Positions 17,143-25,753 of a stretch of 64,000 nt of DNA are shown one piece after another (within the stretch, counting starts at the first letter, position 1; every line of letters starts with the position of its first letter). Location: NCBI GenBank assembly GCA_002706685.1, contig PALV01000012.1, forward strand, positions 1-64,000, in the 5' to 3' direction. The notes beneath the pieces were generated by a model, which worked only from the letters and a program-made list of their open reading frames with translations, made no database searches and was not told where the DNA came from. Source of the stretch: Gammaproteobacteria bacterium (lineage in GTDB: Bacteria > Pseudomonadota > Gammaproteobacteria > Pseudomonadales > Pseudohongiellaceae). A program made the translations under genes and the position numbers.

Positions 17143-18105
17143 ATGCTCTCACGCGTTGCTGAAAATATATACTGGCTGGCACGTTACATCGAACGAACCG
17201 AAGACACCGCACGCCTGCTCAGCGTCAATAGTAACCTGTTGCTGGACCTGCCCCGCGCCACACAGCTCGGCTGGTCAGAGATTATTGCGATCACGGGCAA
17301 CGCCGAACTGTTTGACGAGCTCTATCCCAATCGTGATGAAGTCAGTGTGCTGACTTTCATATGTGGGGATAAGCGCTATGACGGTTCCATCATCCGCTCA
17401 CTGGCAGCGGCACGTGAGAATCTTCGCACCACACGTGACGTTATCCCCAGAGAGATATGGGAAGAGGTTAACCAGCTGTTTATTGCGGTGCGCGACCAGG
17501 TTGAATCTGGTATCACACCACGCAAGCGCGACGCATTTTTGAGACGCGTGATTCGCAGCTGCCAGACTGTCAATGGATTGATTGAGGGCACGCTCAGCTA
17601 CACGCAGGCGCGTACCTTTCTAATGCTGGGACGTCAGCTCGAGCGTGCAGACATGATCACCCGAATTATCGATGTGAGGTCAGGTAATCTGCTGCCGCGC
17701 AGCCCGGGAGAACTGACCCCCTTTGAAAATATTCAATGGATGAGTGTGCTCAAATCACTCAGCGGTTATCAAATGTATCGCCAGCATGTTCGACTGCGTA
17801 TCCGGGGCCCGGATGTATTGAGCTTCCTGTTGCAGAATCGGAGCTTTCCGCGCGCTGTCGGGACCTGTCTGGAACGATTCGCGAATGCACTATTGACGCT
17901 ACCACGTCATGAGATTGTACTAAACGAAGTGGAGACCTGCCGCGAGCATCTTTCCAGGGCGGATATCCCGCTGCTGGCCAGTGAGCCGGAACGCCTGCAT
18001 GCTTTCGTCGACGATATTCAACTGGACTTCAGTGAGCTTCACGACGCGCTGGCAAAGACCTATTTCGCGCGCGTACAGGATAATGTGCAGACTCAGGCCT
18101 CATAG
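17143..18105 (+). CDS. Alpha-E domain protein (DUF403)
   Basis: This 320-aa, all-helical alpha-E protein opens with the family signature MLSRVAENIYWLARYIERTE and contains the conserved GTLSYTQARTFLMLGRQLERADMI block. It starts 2 nt after the ATP-grasp stop and ends immediately before the metallopeptidase start. Alpha-E proteins always accompany this ATP-grasp type, either fused or adjacent, and probably act as the substrate or carrier module. It is a paralogue of the C-terminal part of the 9315-11939 fusion. Biochemical function is unknown. Confidence 0.9.
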   Translation: MLSRVAENIYWLARYIERTEDTARLLSVNSNLLLDLPRATQLGWSEIIAITGNAELFDELYPNRDEVSVLTFICGDKRYDGSIIRSLAAARENLRTTRDVIPREIWEEVNQLFIAVRDQVESGITPRKRDAFLRRVIRSCQTVNGLIEGTLSYTQARTFLMLGRQLERADMITRIIDVRSGNLLPRSPGELTPFENIQWMSVLKSLSGYQMYRQHVRLRIRGPDVLSFLLQNRSFPRAVGTCLERFANALLTLPRHEIVLNEVETCREHLSRADIPLLASEPERLHAFVDDIQLDFSELHDALAKTYFARVQDNVQTQAS

Positions 18106-19227
18106 ATGATCCTGTTCAGTTCATACAGTCACCGGCAGTTGTGCCAATGTGGCCAGGTCGTATTCTTTGACAACAGCGTTTGCCTGCGTTGTGGCTCGGC
18201 GCTTGGCTTTCACCCAGAGCAAGGTCAACTGCAAAGCCTGGTGCCTGCCGAGCAGGCAGGTCGCTGGGTATTGCAGACAGACTGCGACAGCGACAAAACC
18301 GTTATTGCCAGCTATCGACGCTGCGCCAATGTTGACTCTGCCGCACAATGCAACTGGCTTGTCACAGGTTCGCTGGACCAGGATTCGCCTGCCGACCTGT
18401 GTCTCGCCTGCGCGACCAACATCACCATTCCTGATCTTTCTCAGTCTGGAAATCCCGACTACTGGCGTCTGTGTGAACTTGCCAAACGGCGGCTGATTGC
18501 GCAGCTGCTGATGTTGGGGCTGCCGGTAAAAACACGGCAAATGGATCCGCAAAAGGGCCTGGGCTTTGAGTTGTTGCGCTGGCAGCCAGGAGAGGATGCA
18601 CCTGTCACTGGACACAAAGCTGGCGTCATAACCATCGATATCGCCGAAGCCGACCCTGCCTTTCGTGAGCAGATTCGTCAACAGATGCAGGAGCCTTACC
18701 GCACACTGCTGGGACATTTCCGCCACGAGTCCGGGCATTACTACTGGGATCTCCTGATTCGCGACACCAATTGGTTACCCGTTTACAGAAGCCTGTTTGG
18801 TGATGAGCGTCAGGATTACACGGCCTCGCTCCAGAATCACTACAATGTTGGTCCCCCGGCTGACTGGCAAAGCCATTACATCAGCAGCTATGCGGCCTCG
18901 CACCCCTGGGAAGACTGGGCAGAAACCTGGGCGCATTATCTGCACATGACTGACACGCTAAGCGCGGCTGAGCAATTTGGCATTGCTGCGGATGCACTGA
19001 GCATTCAGACCGATCCCTTCACCCAGCAGGATCTTGCAGAGCTTCCATTTCACATGGCTGACTCCGAACTCTCTGACGGCTTTATGCAAAAGGTTAATCA
19101 GTGGGTGCGACTGAGCAGCGTCCTCAACGTGCTGGCCCGCAGTATGGGTCAACCCGACAGCTATCCGTTTGTGTTGACCGTGGATTCGCTGCGTAAGATG
19201 TATCTGGTACACAGCGTGATCTCCTGA
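18106..19227 (+). CDS. Zinc-ribbon putative metallopeptidase
   Basis: This 373-aa protein has Cys pairs at 13/15 and 26/29 (CQCG, CLRCG) forming an N-terminal zinc ribbon, and further Cys at 73, 82, 99 and 102. The HExxH motif, HESGH (207-211) in GHFRHESGHYYWDLL, is the core of the putative zinc-binding metallopeptidase family. A downstream WEDWAETWAHYLHM stretch supplies the third ligand candidate. There is no signal peptide. It starts right after the alpha-E stop and so belongs to the ATP-grasp operon. In many bacteria this operon also encodes the proteasome-like peptidase Anbu; none is seen here, and this peptidase may be the proteolytic partner. Convergent with the next gene after 12 nt. 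Confidence 0.85.
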   Translation: MILFSSYSHRQLCQCGQVVFFDNSVCLRCGSALGFHPEQGQLQSLVPAEQAGRWVLQTDCDSDKTVIASYRRCANVDSAAQCNWLVTGSLDQDSPADLCLACATNITIPDLSQSGNPDYWRLCELAKRRLIAQLLMLGLPVKTRQMDPQKGLGFELLRWQPGEDAPVTGHKAGVITIDIAEADPAFREQIRQQMQEPYRTLLGHFRHESGHYYWDLLIRDTNWLPVYRSLFGDERQDYTASLQNHYNVGPPADWQSHYISSYAASHPWEDWAETWAHYLHMTDTLSAAEQFGIAADALSIQTDPFTQQDLAELPFHMADSELSDGFMQKVNQWVRLSSVLNVLARSMGQPDSYPFVLTVDSLRKMYLVHSVIS

Positions 19228-19239
19228 TCAAATAAGTGT

Positions 19240-20736
19240 TCACATCCAGCGGCCCTGGTAGTCCGCCGTGCACTTTGTAAGCCGCGACTGCAGGGCCTCA
19301 ATCTGTGCAACGGGCAACCAGGCTATTGTCTCGCGACCACCTGCGCTAAGCACTTGCAGTGCTGATGTGCCCCACAGCCTTAACCAGGGTCCCTGTCGAA
19401 TTCGCAAGGTCTGCATTTTGTACGCCGGAATCCAGCTTTGCTGCTGGCCGATCATCCCACGTCGCAGCGCGATCCAGTTATCATCGACATAAACTGCACG
19501 TAGGCGCCAGCTCGCCCATACAAGCAAAGCTACACCAGGACAGATCAGTAACAGCGATCCCAGCACCCACTCCAGACTCCATGAAGTTAACAGCGCCACC
19601 AGTAAAGTAAGCGCGGATGTCGTCATTAGCCAGGGCAGTATCATGCTGGCTGGGTGAACAGATTGCCAGTTTGCGTCTGTCAGTCTTAGTTGCTGTTTAA
19701 TACCTGCTTCACGTTCGGCATTGAGGATAGGAACAAAAAAAGTCTTGGCCTGCTGCATGGTATCTGGCCTGCCTGTCTGATCTATGCGAAGCGACCGGCG
19801 CCCCATGGAACGAGCTATTATGCCCTGACTCCAGACCAGCCGCTGCAGCCGCACATACTGAAAGCTGCGAGTGACGATACTGAGCAAGCCAGCCCGTGTC
19901 TGGTAGCGCTGCCCCATCGCCGTTAATGTGAACCCGTAGTAGCGCACGATTGACAGCAAAACGGAAGCCACCACCAACAACGCCAGCACGGCAAGCACGC
20001 CGCCCCCCCACAATAGAGTCGTCTGCAGGACCCCACCTCCCCTCTCAATCAGCGTTACCAGACCCTCCACTCGCGGGATCACCCAGTCATCAATAAGATC
20101 TAGCTGGCTTAGCGGATAAGCCACAACGGGAAGAGCCAACAGCACTGGATTATGCATCAAGCCATAACGGACAAGCTCTGACAAAGGCAAGGTCAATCTG
20201 AAGCCTGTGACTGAGCTATCACTATCGATTCGGAAGTCATCGGCCGGCGAATCAATTGCCGCCGAACCCTGAGCATTTTCCTTGTGCTGCATCATGGCCT
20301 GACGCAATGACTCAGCCCGGTCATATGAAAGTCCTGCGAGCTCAACTTCCTTGCCATCGGATCCCGCGCTTTCGACTCCGAGTATCGACTGACCGAAAGG
20401 TCTGAAATACCAGGGCTGGCGGATATCCGCCAGTTGAATGCGATCGTAGTCCAGAGTCAGCTGAGTCCGCTTGAGAATGCCTTCACGCACATGCAGCGTG
20501 TGTGCATCTGCCCGATACCGGAAGCACCACCAGGACGCAACGGCGTGCACCACGATGAGTGTTGGTAAGCCCGTAGCGAGCAGCCACAGGATGACCAGAC
20601 GCAACTGGTCACCTCCAGTCACTATCACCACAGCCAGCGGAATCAGATTGACTGCCTGACGCAGAAACAAAATCAGAGTTCGCCCGATGAAGTAGATCAG
20701 TGCCCACAGCGAAACGCGTTCATAAGTGTTCGTCAC
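19240..20736 (-). CDS. Bacterial PH-domain membrane protein (YdbT-like)
   Basis: This is a membrane protein of 498 aa with repeated bPH2 (DUF304) modules separated by pairs of transmembrane helices. The conserved QLTLDYDRIQLADIRQPWYFRPFG and the related QYVRLQRLVWSQGIIARSMG mark two PH modules; a third is at the C-terminus (AYKMQTLRIRQGPWLRLWG). The start is set at GTG 20736, because GGAGG lies 6 nt upstream; an upstream ATG would overlap ydbS by 44 nt without a ribosome site. It overlaps the ydbS-like gene by 17 nt. The pair is widespread, and its exact envelope role is unknown. Confidence 0.85.
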   Translation of the reverse strand: MTNTYERVSLWALIYFIGRTLILFLRQAVNLIPLAVVIVTGGDQLRLVILWLLATGLPTLIVVHAVASWWCFRYRADAHTLHVREGILKRTQLTLDYDRIQLADIRQPWYFRPFGQSILGVESAGSDGKEVELAGLSYDRAESLRQAMMQHKENAQGSAAIDSPADDFRIDSDSSVTGFRLTLPLSELVRYGLMHNPVLLALPVVAYPLSQLDLIDDWVIPRVEGLVTLIERGGGVLQTTLLWGGGVLAVLALLVVASVLLSIVRYYGFTLTAMGQRYQTRAGLLSIVTRSFQYVRLQRLVWSQGIIARSMGRRSLRIDQTGRPDTMQQAKTFFVPILNAEREAGIKQQLRLTDANWQSVHPASMILPWLMTTSALTLLVALLTSWSLEWVLGSLLLICPGVALLVWASWRLRAVYVDDNWIALRRGMIGQQQSWIPAYKMQTLRIRQGPWLRLWGTSALQVLSAGGRETIAWLPVAQIEALQSRLTKCTADYQGRWM

Positions 20737-21238
20737 TGACCGCCTCCGCCTCTCCCTGTTCATCGTACCGCGGCTGCTCATCGATTCGTTGCAGCAGGCC
20801 ATCGCGAATGGTTTCTGCACTCGCCACCGGGAGCCCCGGGATTGTCAGATCAGATCCACGCCCGCCTGCGGTATAGATTACCAGCCTGGCCAGCTTCATT
20901 AGTCGCTCGAGCGGACCCTGAGTGATTTCTACATGCTGAATGCGGTTCAGTGTGACTACCGTCTGCGTGCGCCACAGTGCACCAGTGCGAAAATACACCG
21001 CCTGTGGCTGAACCTGAAAACCTGTCAGACGATAGCGCTTGTTGACCCAGAAGGTCGCGTAAGTACCTGCCAGCAGGATTATCAGCCCGGCTATGGTAGT
21101 ACCCGCCCAAAGCGGCACAATCGGTACCAGTCGTGTCAGCAATGCGCAGAGCACCAGAAGCAATGCGGTGTCCATCAGGATGATAAGTCGCAGCAGCGTT
21201 TTGTAGGCGGGGTCTACGTCCTGATAATCCGTCATCAT
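20720..21238 (-). CDS. Bacterial PH-domain protein (YdbS-like)
   Basis: This 172-aa protein has two transmembrane helices (about 15-55) and one bPH2 domain: the block YRLTGFQVQPQAVYFRTG followed by VVTLNRIQHVEITQGPLERLM is diagnostic. It is the first gene of a two-gene operon with the YdbT-like protein, overlapping it by 17 nt. Two consecutive ATGs (21238, 21235) can start it. The acidic C-terminus is probably cytoplasmic. Function is unknown; the family is sometimes called YdbS-YdbT or YvbH-like. Confidence 0.85.
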   Translation of the reverse strand: MMTDYQDVDPAYKTLLRLIILMDTALLLVLCALLTRLVPIVPLWAGTTIAGLIILLAGTYATFWVNKRYRLTGFQVQPQAVYFRTGALWRTQTVVTLNRIQHVEITQGPLERLMKLARLVIYTAGGRGSDLTIPGLPVASAETIRDGLLQRIDEQPRYDEQGEAEAVSDEHL

Positions 21239-21578
21239 ATTATGATCCTTGTTATTGTTGTTCGGATGTACAGCCTGATATTAGCTGCATAAATCCGAAT
21301 CTTCCTGTTGATTTAAAAAATATTTCTGCAGAGCTATTGCGCATCCCAGCGATTTCTCCTACTCAACTCGTTTGCCTGCCGGCAAACCTCATACCAGTTT
21401 TCTCTCGCAAAAAAATATTCTTTGACCCATCTATCTTTTCCTGATTTTACTGTTAGCCTTCGCCAAATCTAGCTGCGGGTCCTTCGCGGATTTGGACAAT
21501 CAATATCACTCCTCTCAACGCTTTCTCAACCATAACTTCCTTCCTCTCAACCTTCAATTGACCCTGGGGTCTTGAATC
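21239..21578 (+). promoter_or_regulatory. Long leader region of cstA with hairpins and CTCAAC repeats
   Basis: This 340-nt stretch has no gene. It contains GTTTGCC-TGCC-GGCAAAC near 21369-21386. It also holds a stronger hairpin at 21463-21495, with CCAAATC pairing to GATTTGG and an inner GCG/CGC. The 65 nt before the start are pyrimidine-rich with three copies of TCTCAAC. No typical ribosome site precedes the ATG (only GGGGT 8 nt away). Post-transcriptional control, as known for cstA in enterobacteria, is plausible. Confidence 0.5.
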
Positions 21579-23618
21579 ATGAAGCAGAAAATAATGTGGG
21601 CGTTCATAGCCGTGTTCGGCAGTATCTGTCTGGCAGTGCTTGCTCTGCACCGGGGAGAAACAATCAGTGCTCTGTGGCTGGTCTGTGCCTCGATTTCGGT
21701 TTACCTGATTGCCTATCGCTTTTACAGCAGGTTCATCGCCAATCGAGTATTGCTGGTCGATCCAGCGCGGCCGACACCTGCTCACACCATGAGCGATGGC
21801 CTGGACTATGTGCCGACTCACAAGTGGGTGCTGTTTGGGCATCACTTCGCCGCGATTGCCGGCGCCGGCCCACTGGTAGGCCCGGTACTGGCGGCGCAGA
21901 TGGGTTACCTGCCGGGCACGCTGTGGATACTGGCAGGTGTGGTGCTGGCGGGCGCCGTGCAGGACATGATCATTCTGTTCCTGTCGACGCGAAGAAACGG
22001 CGCGTCACTGGGTGAAATGATCCGTCGCGAGATGGGCTCGGTGGCGGGCATCATCGCGCTGGTTGGCATCATGGCGATTCTGATCATCCTGCTCGCCGTG
22101 CTCGGCATGGTGGTCGTAAAGGCCCTGATCGGCAGCCCGTGGGGTGTGTTCACGCTGGCGGCTACCATTCCGATCGCACTGTTCATGGGTGTTTATCTGC
22201 GTTACATCCGGCCCGGCAAAGTGGGAGAAATCTCGGTTATCGGTTTTGCAATGCTGATGTTTGCACTGCTTTACGGGCAGACCGTTGCCGCTCACCCTTA
22301 CTGGGGTCAGGTGTTTAACCTGGACGGCAAAACGCTGACACTGTGGTTGATGGGTTATGGATTTATTGCTTCAGTGTTGCCAGTCTGGCTGCTGCTTGCT
22401 CCGCGCGACTATCTGTCCACTTTCCTGAAAATCGGTACCATCATTGGCCTGGCTATCGGTATCCTGGTGGTCAACCCACCGCTGCTAATGCCGGCTGCTA
22501 CGCCGTTTATCGATGGCACAGGTCCGGTGTTCTCAGGCTCGCTGTTCCCATTCCTGTTTATTACGATCGCCTGTGGTGCAGTGTCCGGTTTCCACGCTCT
22601 GGTGTCTTCAGGTACCACGCCAAAGATGATCGATAACGAAGGGCATGTACGCCCGATCGGATACGGCGCCATGCTGGTAGAATCCTTCGTGGCCATCATG
22701 GCGCTGATAGCAGCCTGCGTTCTTGACCCGGGAGTCTATTTCGCGCTGAACAGCGGACCTGCGGTCATCGGTACGACTGTTGAAAGCGCCGCAGCTGCCA
22801 TCAGTTCCTGGGGTTTTGTAGTGACACCAGAAGCATTAAGCCAGCTGGCCAATGACATGGGCGAAGGCAGCATTCTGTCTCGAACCGGGGGTGCACCAAC
22901 CTTCGCCGTCGGCATGGCCCATATTCTGTCTCAGGCAATGGGCGGCGGCGCGATGATGGCGTTCTGGTACCACTTCGCCATTCTGTTTGAAGCCCTGTTC
23001 ATCCTGACCACACTGGACGCCGGTACGCGTGTATGCCGTTTCCTGATGCAGGATCTGCTGGGCACTGCAGTGCCCGCCATGAAAGATACCAACAATCTGT
23101 TTGCCAACCTGATCGCTACCAGCCTGGTCGTGTCCGGCTGGGGATACTTCCTGTACCAGGGTGTGTCTGATCCGTTTGGCGGCATCAATACCCTGTGGGC
23201 GCTGTTTGGTATCTCTAACCAGATGCTGGCAGGCATCGCACTGATTCTGGCCACCGTGGCTCTGGTGCGCATGGGTCGTGGCAGGCTGGCGCTGGTGCCG
23301 GCTGTGCCTGCGGCCTGGGTCCTGCTGATTACACTGATCGCCGGCTGGCAGAAACTGTTCAGCGAGATTCCCGCCATTGGTTTCCTGTCACATGCTGATG
23401 TATTTTCCGCTGCCATTGCCCGCGGTGAAATTCTGGCGCCAGCTACAACCATGGTTCAGATGCAGTCGGTGCTGTTCAACGATCGGATCAATGCATTCAT
23501 GACCGCGTTTTTTATGGTGATTGTGGTTGCGATGGTGTTCTTTGCCATCAAAACCATACGCCAGTCTCTGAACAACCCTGATGCGGCCAAACTGGTTCCA
23601 GCTCAGGAGTATGCATGA
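21579..23618 (+). CDS. cstA: Carbon starvation protein A, peptide/pyruvate transporter
   Basis: This 679-aa polytopic inner-membrane protein matches CstA throughout. Signatures include FYSRFIANRVLLVDP, the GHHFAAIAGAGPLVGPVLAAQMGY block (residues 87-110) and GFHALVSSGTTPKMIDNE. About 16 hydrophobic segments are visible. CstA and its paralogue BtsT import peptides or pyruvate when carbon is scarce. The ybdD gene overlaps its end by 4 nt (ATGA), the normal partner arrangement. An unusually long leader precedes it. Confidence 0.95.
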   Translation: MKQKIMWAFIAVFGSICLAVLALHRGETISALWLVCASISVYLIAYRFYSRFIANRVLLVDPARPTPAHTMSDGLDYVPTHKWVLFGHHFAAIAGAGPLVGPVLAAQMGYLPGTLWILAGVVLAGAVQDMIILFLSTRRNGASLGEMIRREMGSVAGIIALVGIMAILIILLAVLGMVVVKALIGSPWGVFTLAATIPIALFMGVYLRYIRPGKVGEISVIGFAMLMFALLYGQTVAAHPYWGQVFNLDGKTLTLWLMGYGFIASVLPVWLLLAPRDYLSTFLKIGTIIGLAIGILVVNPPLLMPAATPFIDGTGPVFSGSLFPFLFITIACGAVSGFHALVSSGTTPKMIDNEGHVRPIGYGAMLVESFVAIMALIAACVLDPGVYFALNSGPAVIGTTVESAAAAISSWGFVVTPEALSQLANDMGEGSILSRTGGAPTFAVGMAHILSQAMGGGAMMAFWYHFAILFEALFILTTLDAGTRVCRFLMQDLLGTAVPAMKDTNNLFANLIATSLVVSGWGYFLYQGVSDPFGGINTLWALFGISNQMLAGIALILATVALVRMGRGRLALVPAVPAAWVLLITLIAGWQKLFSEIPAIGFLSHADVFSAAIARGEILAPATTMVQMQSVLFNDRINAFMTAFFMVIVVAMVFFAIKTIRQSLNNPDAAKLVPAQEYA

Positions 23619-23845
23619 TGACTGCTGGCGACTTTCTTCGCCCGTCAACACTGCGTCGAGGGCTGTCATTGACAGCCCAGACGCTGCGTCTGATGATTGG
23701 CGTCGGCGATTATGAGGCCTATCTAGAGCACATGAATTCGCATCACCCAGACCTGCCCGTTCTCGACTACAGCGCCTGGTACCGTAACCGGGTCGACGCG
23801 CGCTACGGAGCCGGCGATGGCAAGGTAAGCCGCTGCCCCTGCTAG
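23615..23845 (+). CDS. ybdD: YbdD/YjiX family small protein
   Basis: This 76-aa protein of the DUF466 family has the conserved QTLRLMIGVGDYEAYLEHM and the C-terminal RVDARYGAG. It starts at ATGATG overlapping the cstA stop, with AGGAG 5 nt upstream. The family always follows CstA/BtsT transporters and is needed for their activity. An imperfect GC-rich hairpin (23831-23855) covers its stop codon, without a T-run. Confidence 0.9.
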   Translation: MMTAGDFLRPSTLRRGLSLTAQTLRLMIGVGDYEAYLEHMNSHHPDLPVLDYSAWYRNRVDARYGAGDGKVSRCPC

Positions 23846-23928
23846 GCGGGGACAGCTGTCGAAGCCGCCCGACAGGTGGTAACAGACAATGATTGACAAG
23901 GCGTCAACAGTCGGTAGACTGCTCTTAG

Positions 23929-23962
23929 TGAGGAAAATATAAGTATATTGATATTTTCCTCA
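23929..23962. repeat. 12-bp perfect inverted repeat upstream of the DUF1592 operon
   Basis: TGAGGAAAATAT (23929-23940) and ATATTTTCCTCA (23951-23962) are exact inverted copies with a 10-nt spacer. It lies 33 nt before the DUF1592 start, and a second small hairpin GATCC-TGCAC-GGATC follows at 23964-23978. The position suits an operator or a 5' mRNA stem; it lacks a T-run. The TetR regulator at 28465 would be one candidate ligand. Confidence 0.5.
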
Positions 23963-23995
23963 TGATCCTGCACGGATCAGATCACCCAAACAAGA

Positions 23996-25732
23996 ATGAA
24001 TAATCAGAAAGTGGCAGCATACCCGGCTGCCTGGGGTCGGTTCACAATGAGCACCATTCACAGGCCAGGCATGGCCTTTCCTCTTGCTTTCACCGTGCTG
24101 ACAGCAATCGCGTCACTTGCACCCACACTGGCAAACTCTCAGGAGTCGGCAAACGATATGGCCGCCAGCTCCGTTGTCGTCGCCACACGCCGGTTGACTG
24201 AAGAACAGTACCGCCAGAGCATCGCCGACATTTTTGGTGATGACATTCAGATCAATGCCCGCTTTGAACCGGAACGCCGCGAACAGGGACTGCTGGCGCT
24301 TGGCAACGCCACGCTGTCAATGACAGCAGCCGGCTTCGAACAGTTCTTTGGTCTATCCCAGGACATCGCCGCCCAGGTGCTGGATGAATCAAGGCGCAAG
24401 CAAACCATGATCTGTTCACCCGCCAATAATGCTGCGCATGACAGCGACTGCGCCGCGGATTTTATCACGCATTATGGTGAGGCACTTTTCCGAAGACCAT
24501 TGACTCAGGCGGAATTGAACGCCCGGATGACAACGGCGGAAACCGGCACTGCCCAGACCGGTGACTTTTACGAGGGGCTGGAACTGGCGCTTGCGAGTCT
24601 GCTGACCGCGCCGGACTTTCTGTTTCGTATGGAGCGGGCAGAAGCAGACCCGCAAAACCCCGATCAGTGGCGCCTGGACGCCTACACCCGTGCATCCCGG
24701 CTTTCCTTCCTGTTCTGGAATACCACACCGGACGTTGAACTGCTGGCAGCCGCCGAGAGTGGTGAGCTGTTAACTGAACGAGGCCTGAAGGCACAGATCG
24801 ACCGTCTAAGCAGCTCTCCTCGTATCGAAACCGGCATCACCGCATTTTTGACTGACATGATGCAGATTGATGGTTTTGACAGCATGGTCAAGGACGCTTC
24901 GATCTATCCAAAGTTCAATCAACTGGTTGCCGACAGCGCCCGCGAGCAGATGGTGCGCACGCTGGTCGATCTGCTGGTGGTGCGCGAGCGCGACTATCGT
25001 GAGATTTTCACTTCCAACGATACCTTTCTGAATCGGCCACTGGCTGCTGTCTACCAGGTGCCGTTTACCTCCACAGAGGAATGGGCACCATACACTTTCC
25101 CGGATTCGGCGGAACGTTCCGGCATTTTTTCGCAGGTTGGATTTCTGTCTCAGTACGCGCACCCGGGCAGCTCCTCGCCGACGATCAGGGGCATCAAGCT
25201 GCACGAGATATTCCTTTGTGAACACACACCCGAGCCGCCAGCCGATGTCGATTTTTCTGCCGTTGAGGACAGTAATGCGGCCACCTCACGGGAACGCCTG
25301 CTGGATCATATGAGCAATCCCGGCTGTGTGGTCTGCCATCAGCGCAGCGACCCGCCCGGCCTGGCGCTGGAACACTTTGATGGCCTGGGGCAGATACGCA
25401 AGTACGAAAATGGCCAGCTGATTGACGTCAGCGCGGATCTGTTTGGCAACAAGTTTGTTGGAGCACAGGGTCTGGGTGAGTTCCTTTACAACGATCCGCG
25501 AGCCTCATCCTGCCTGGTCAGAAACGTCTATGCCTACGGCACAGCCCACATGCCAGCTGGCTCTCAGCGGGCATACATCAACGAACAGATCGAGCAGTTT
25601 GCCAGGAGTGGTCACAAAGTACCTGCACTGTTTCGACAGATCGCCAGTACGCCCGCTTTTTTTGCTGTCGCGCTGCCTGAAGGCCTGCCACAGCGAGCCA
25701 CACAGCTGGCCAGCGGCACCGCCGCGCCATAA
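23996..25732 (+). CDS. Exported DUF1592/DUF1588/DUF1585 haem-binding protein
   Basis: This 578-aa protein has a signal sequence (the best one starts at the internal ATG 24047, MSTIHRPG..., ending TLANSQES). It carries the planctomycete-type domain series DUF1587/1592/1588/1585: LTEEQYRQSIADIFGDD, then SRLSFLFWNTTPD, then FSQVGFLSQYAHPGSSSPTIRG and the C-terminal CLVRNVYAYGTAHM. One CxxCH haem motif (CVVCH, about residue 443) is present. Such proteins pair with DUF1552 proteins in marine bacteria, and their reaction is unknown. The DUF1552 gene follows after 21 nt. Confidence 0.85.
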   Translation: MNNQKVAAYPAAWGRFTMSTIHRPGMAFPLAFTVLTAIASLAPTLANSQESANDMAASSVVVATRRLTEEQYRQSIADIFGDDIQINARFEPERREQGLLALGNATLSMTAAGFEQFFGLSQDIAAQVLDESRRKQTMICSPANNAAHDSDCAADFITHYGEALFRRPLTQAELNARMTTAETGTAQTGDFYEGLELALASLLTAPDFLFRMERAEADPQNPDQWRLDAYTRASRLSFLFWNTTPDVELLAAAESGELLTERGLKAQIDRLSSSPRIETGITAFLTDMMQIDGFDSMVKDASIYPKFNQLVADSAREQMVRTLVDLLVVRERDYREIFTSNDTFLNRPLAAVYQVPFTSTEEWAPYTFPDSAERSGIFSQVGFLSQYAHPGSSSPTIRGIKLHEIFLCEHTPEPPADVDFSAVEDSNAATSRERLLDHMSNPGCVVCHQRSDPPGLALEHFDGLGQIRKYENGQLIDVSADLFGNKFVGAQGLGEFLYNDPRASSCLVRNVYAYGTAHMPAGSQRAYINEQIEQFARSGHKVPALFRQIASTPAFFAVALPEGLPQRATQLASGTAAP

Positions 25733-25753
25733 CCGAATCAGGGGGGGAGAATC

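Noticed and set aside
20737..20820. Longer N-terminus for the YdbT-like gene
   Set aside because: The longer starts lack ribosome sites and overlap ydbS by up to 101 nt; GTG 20736 has GGAGG at 6 nt.
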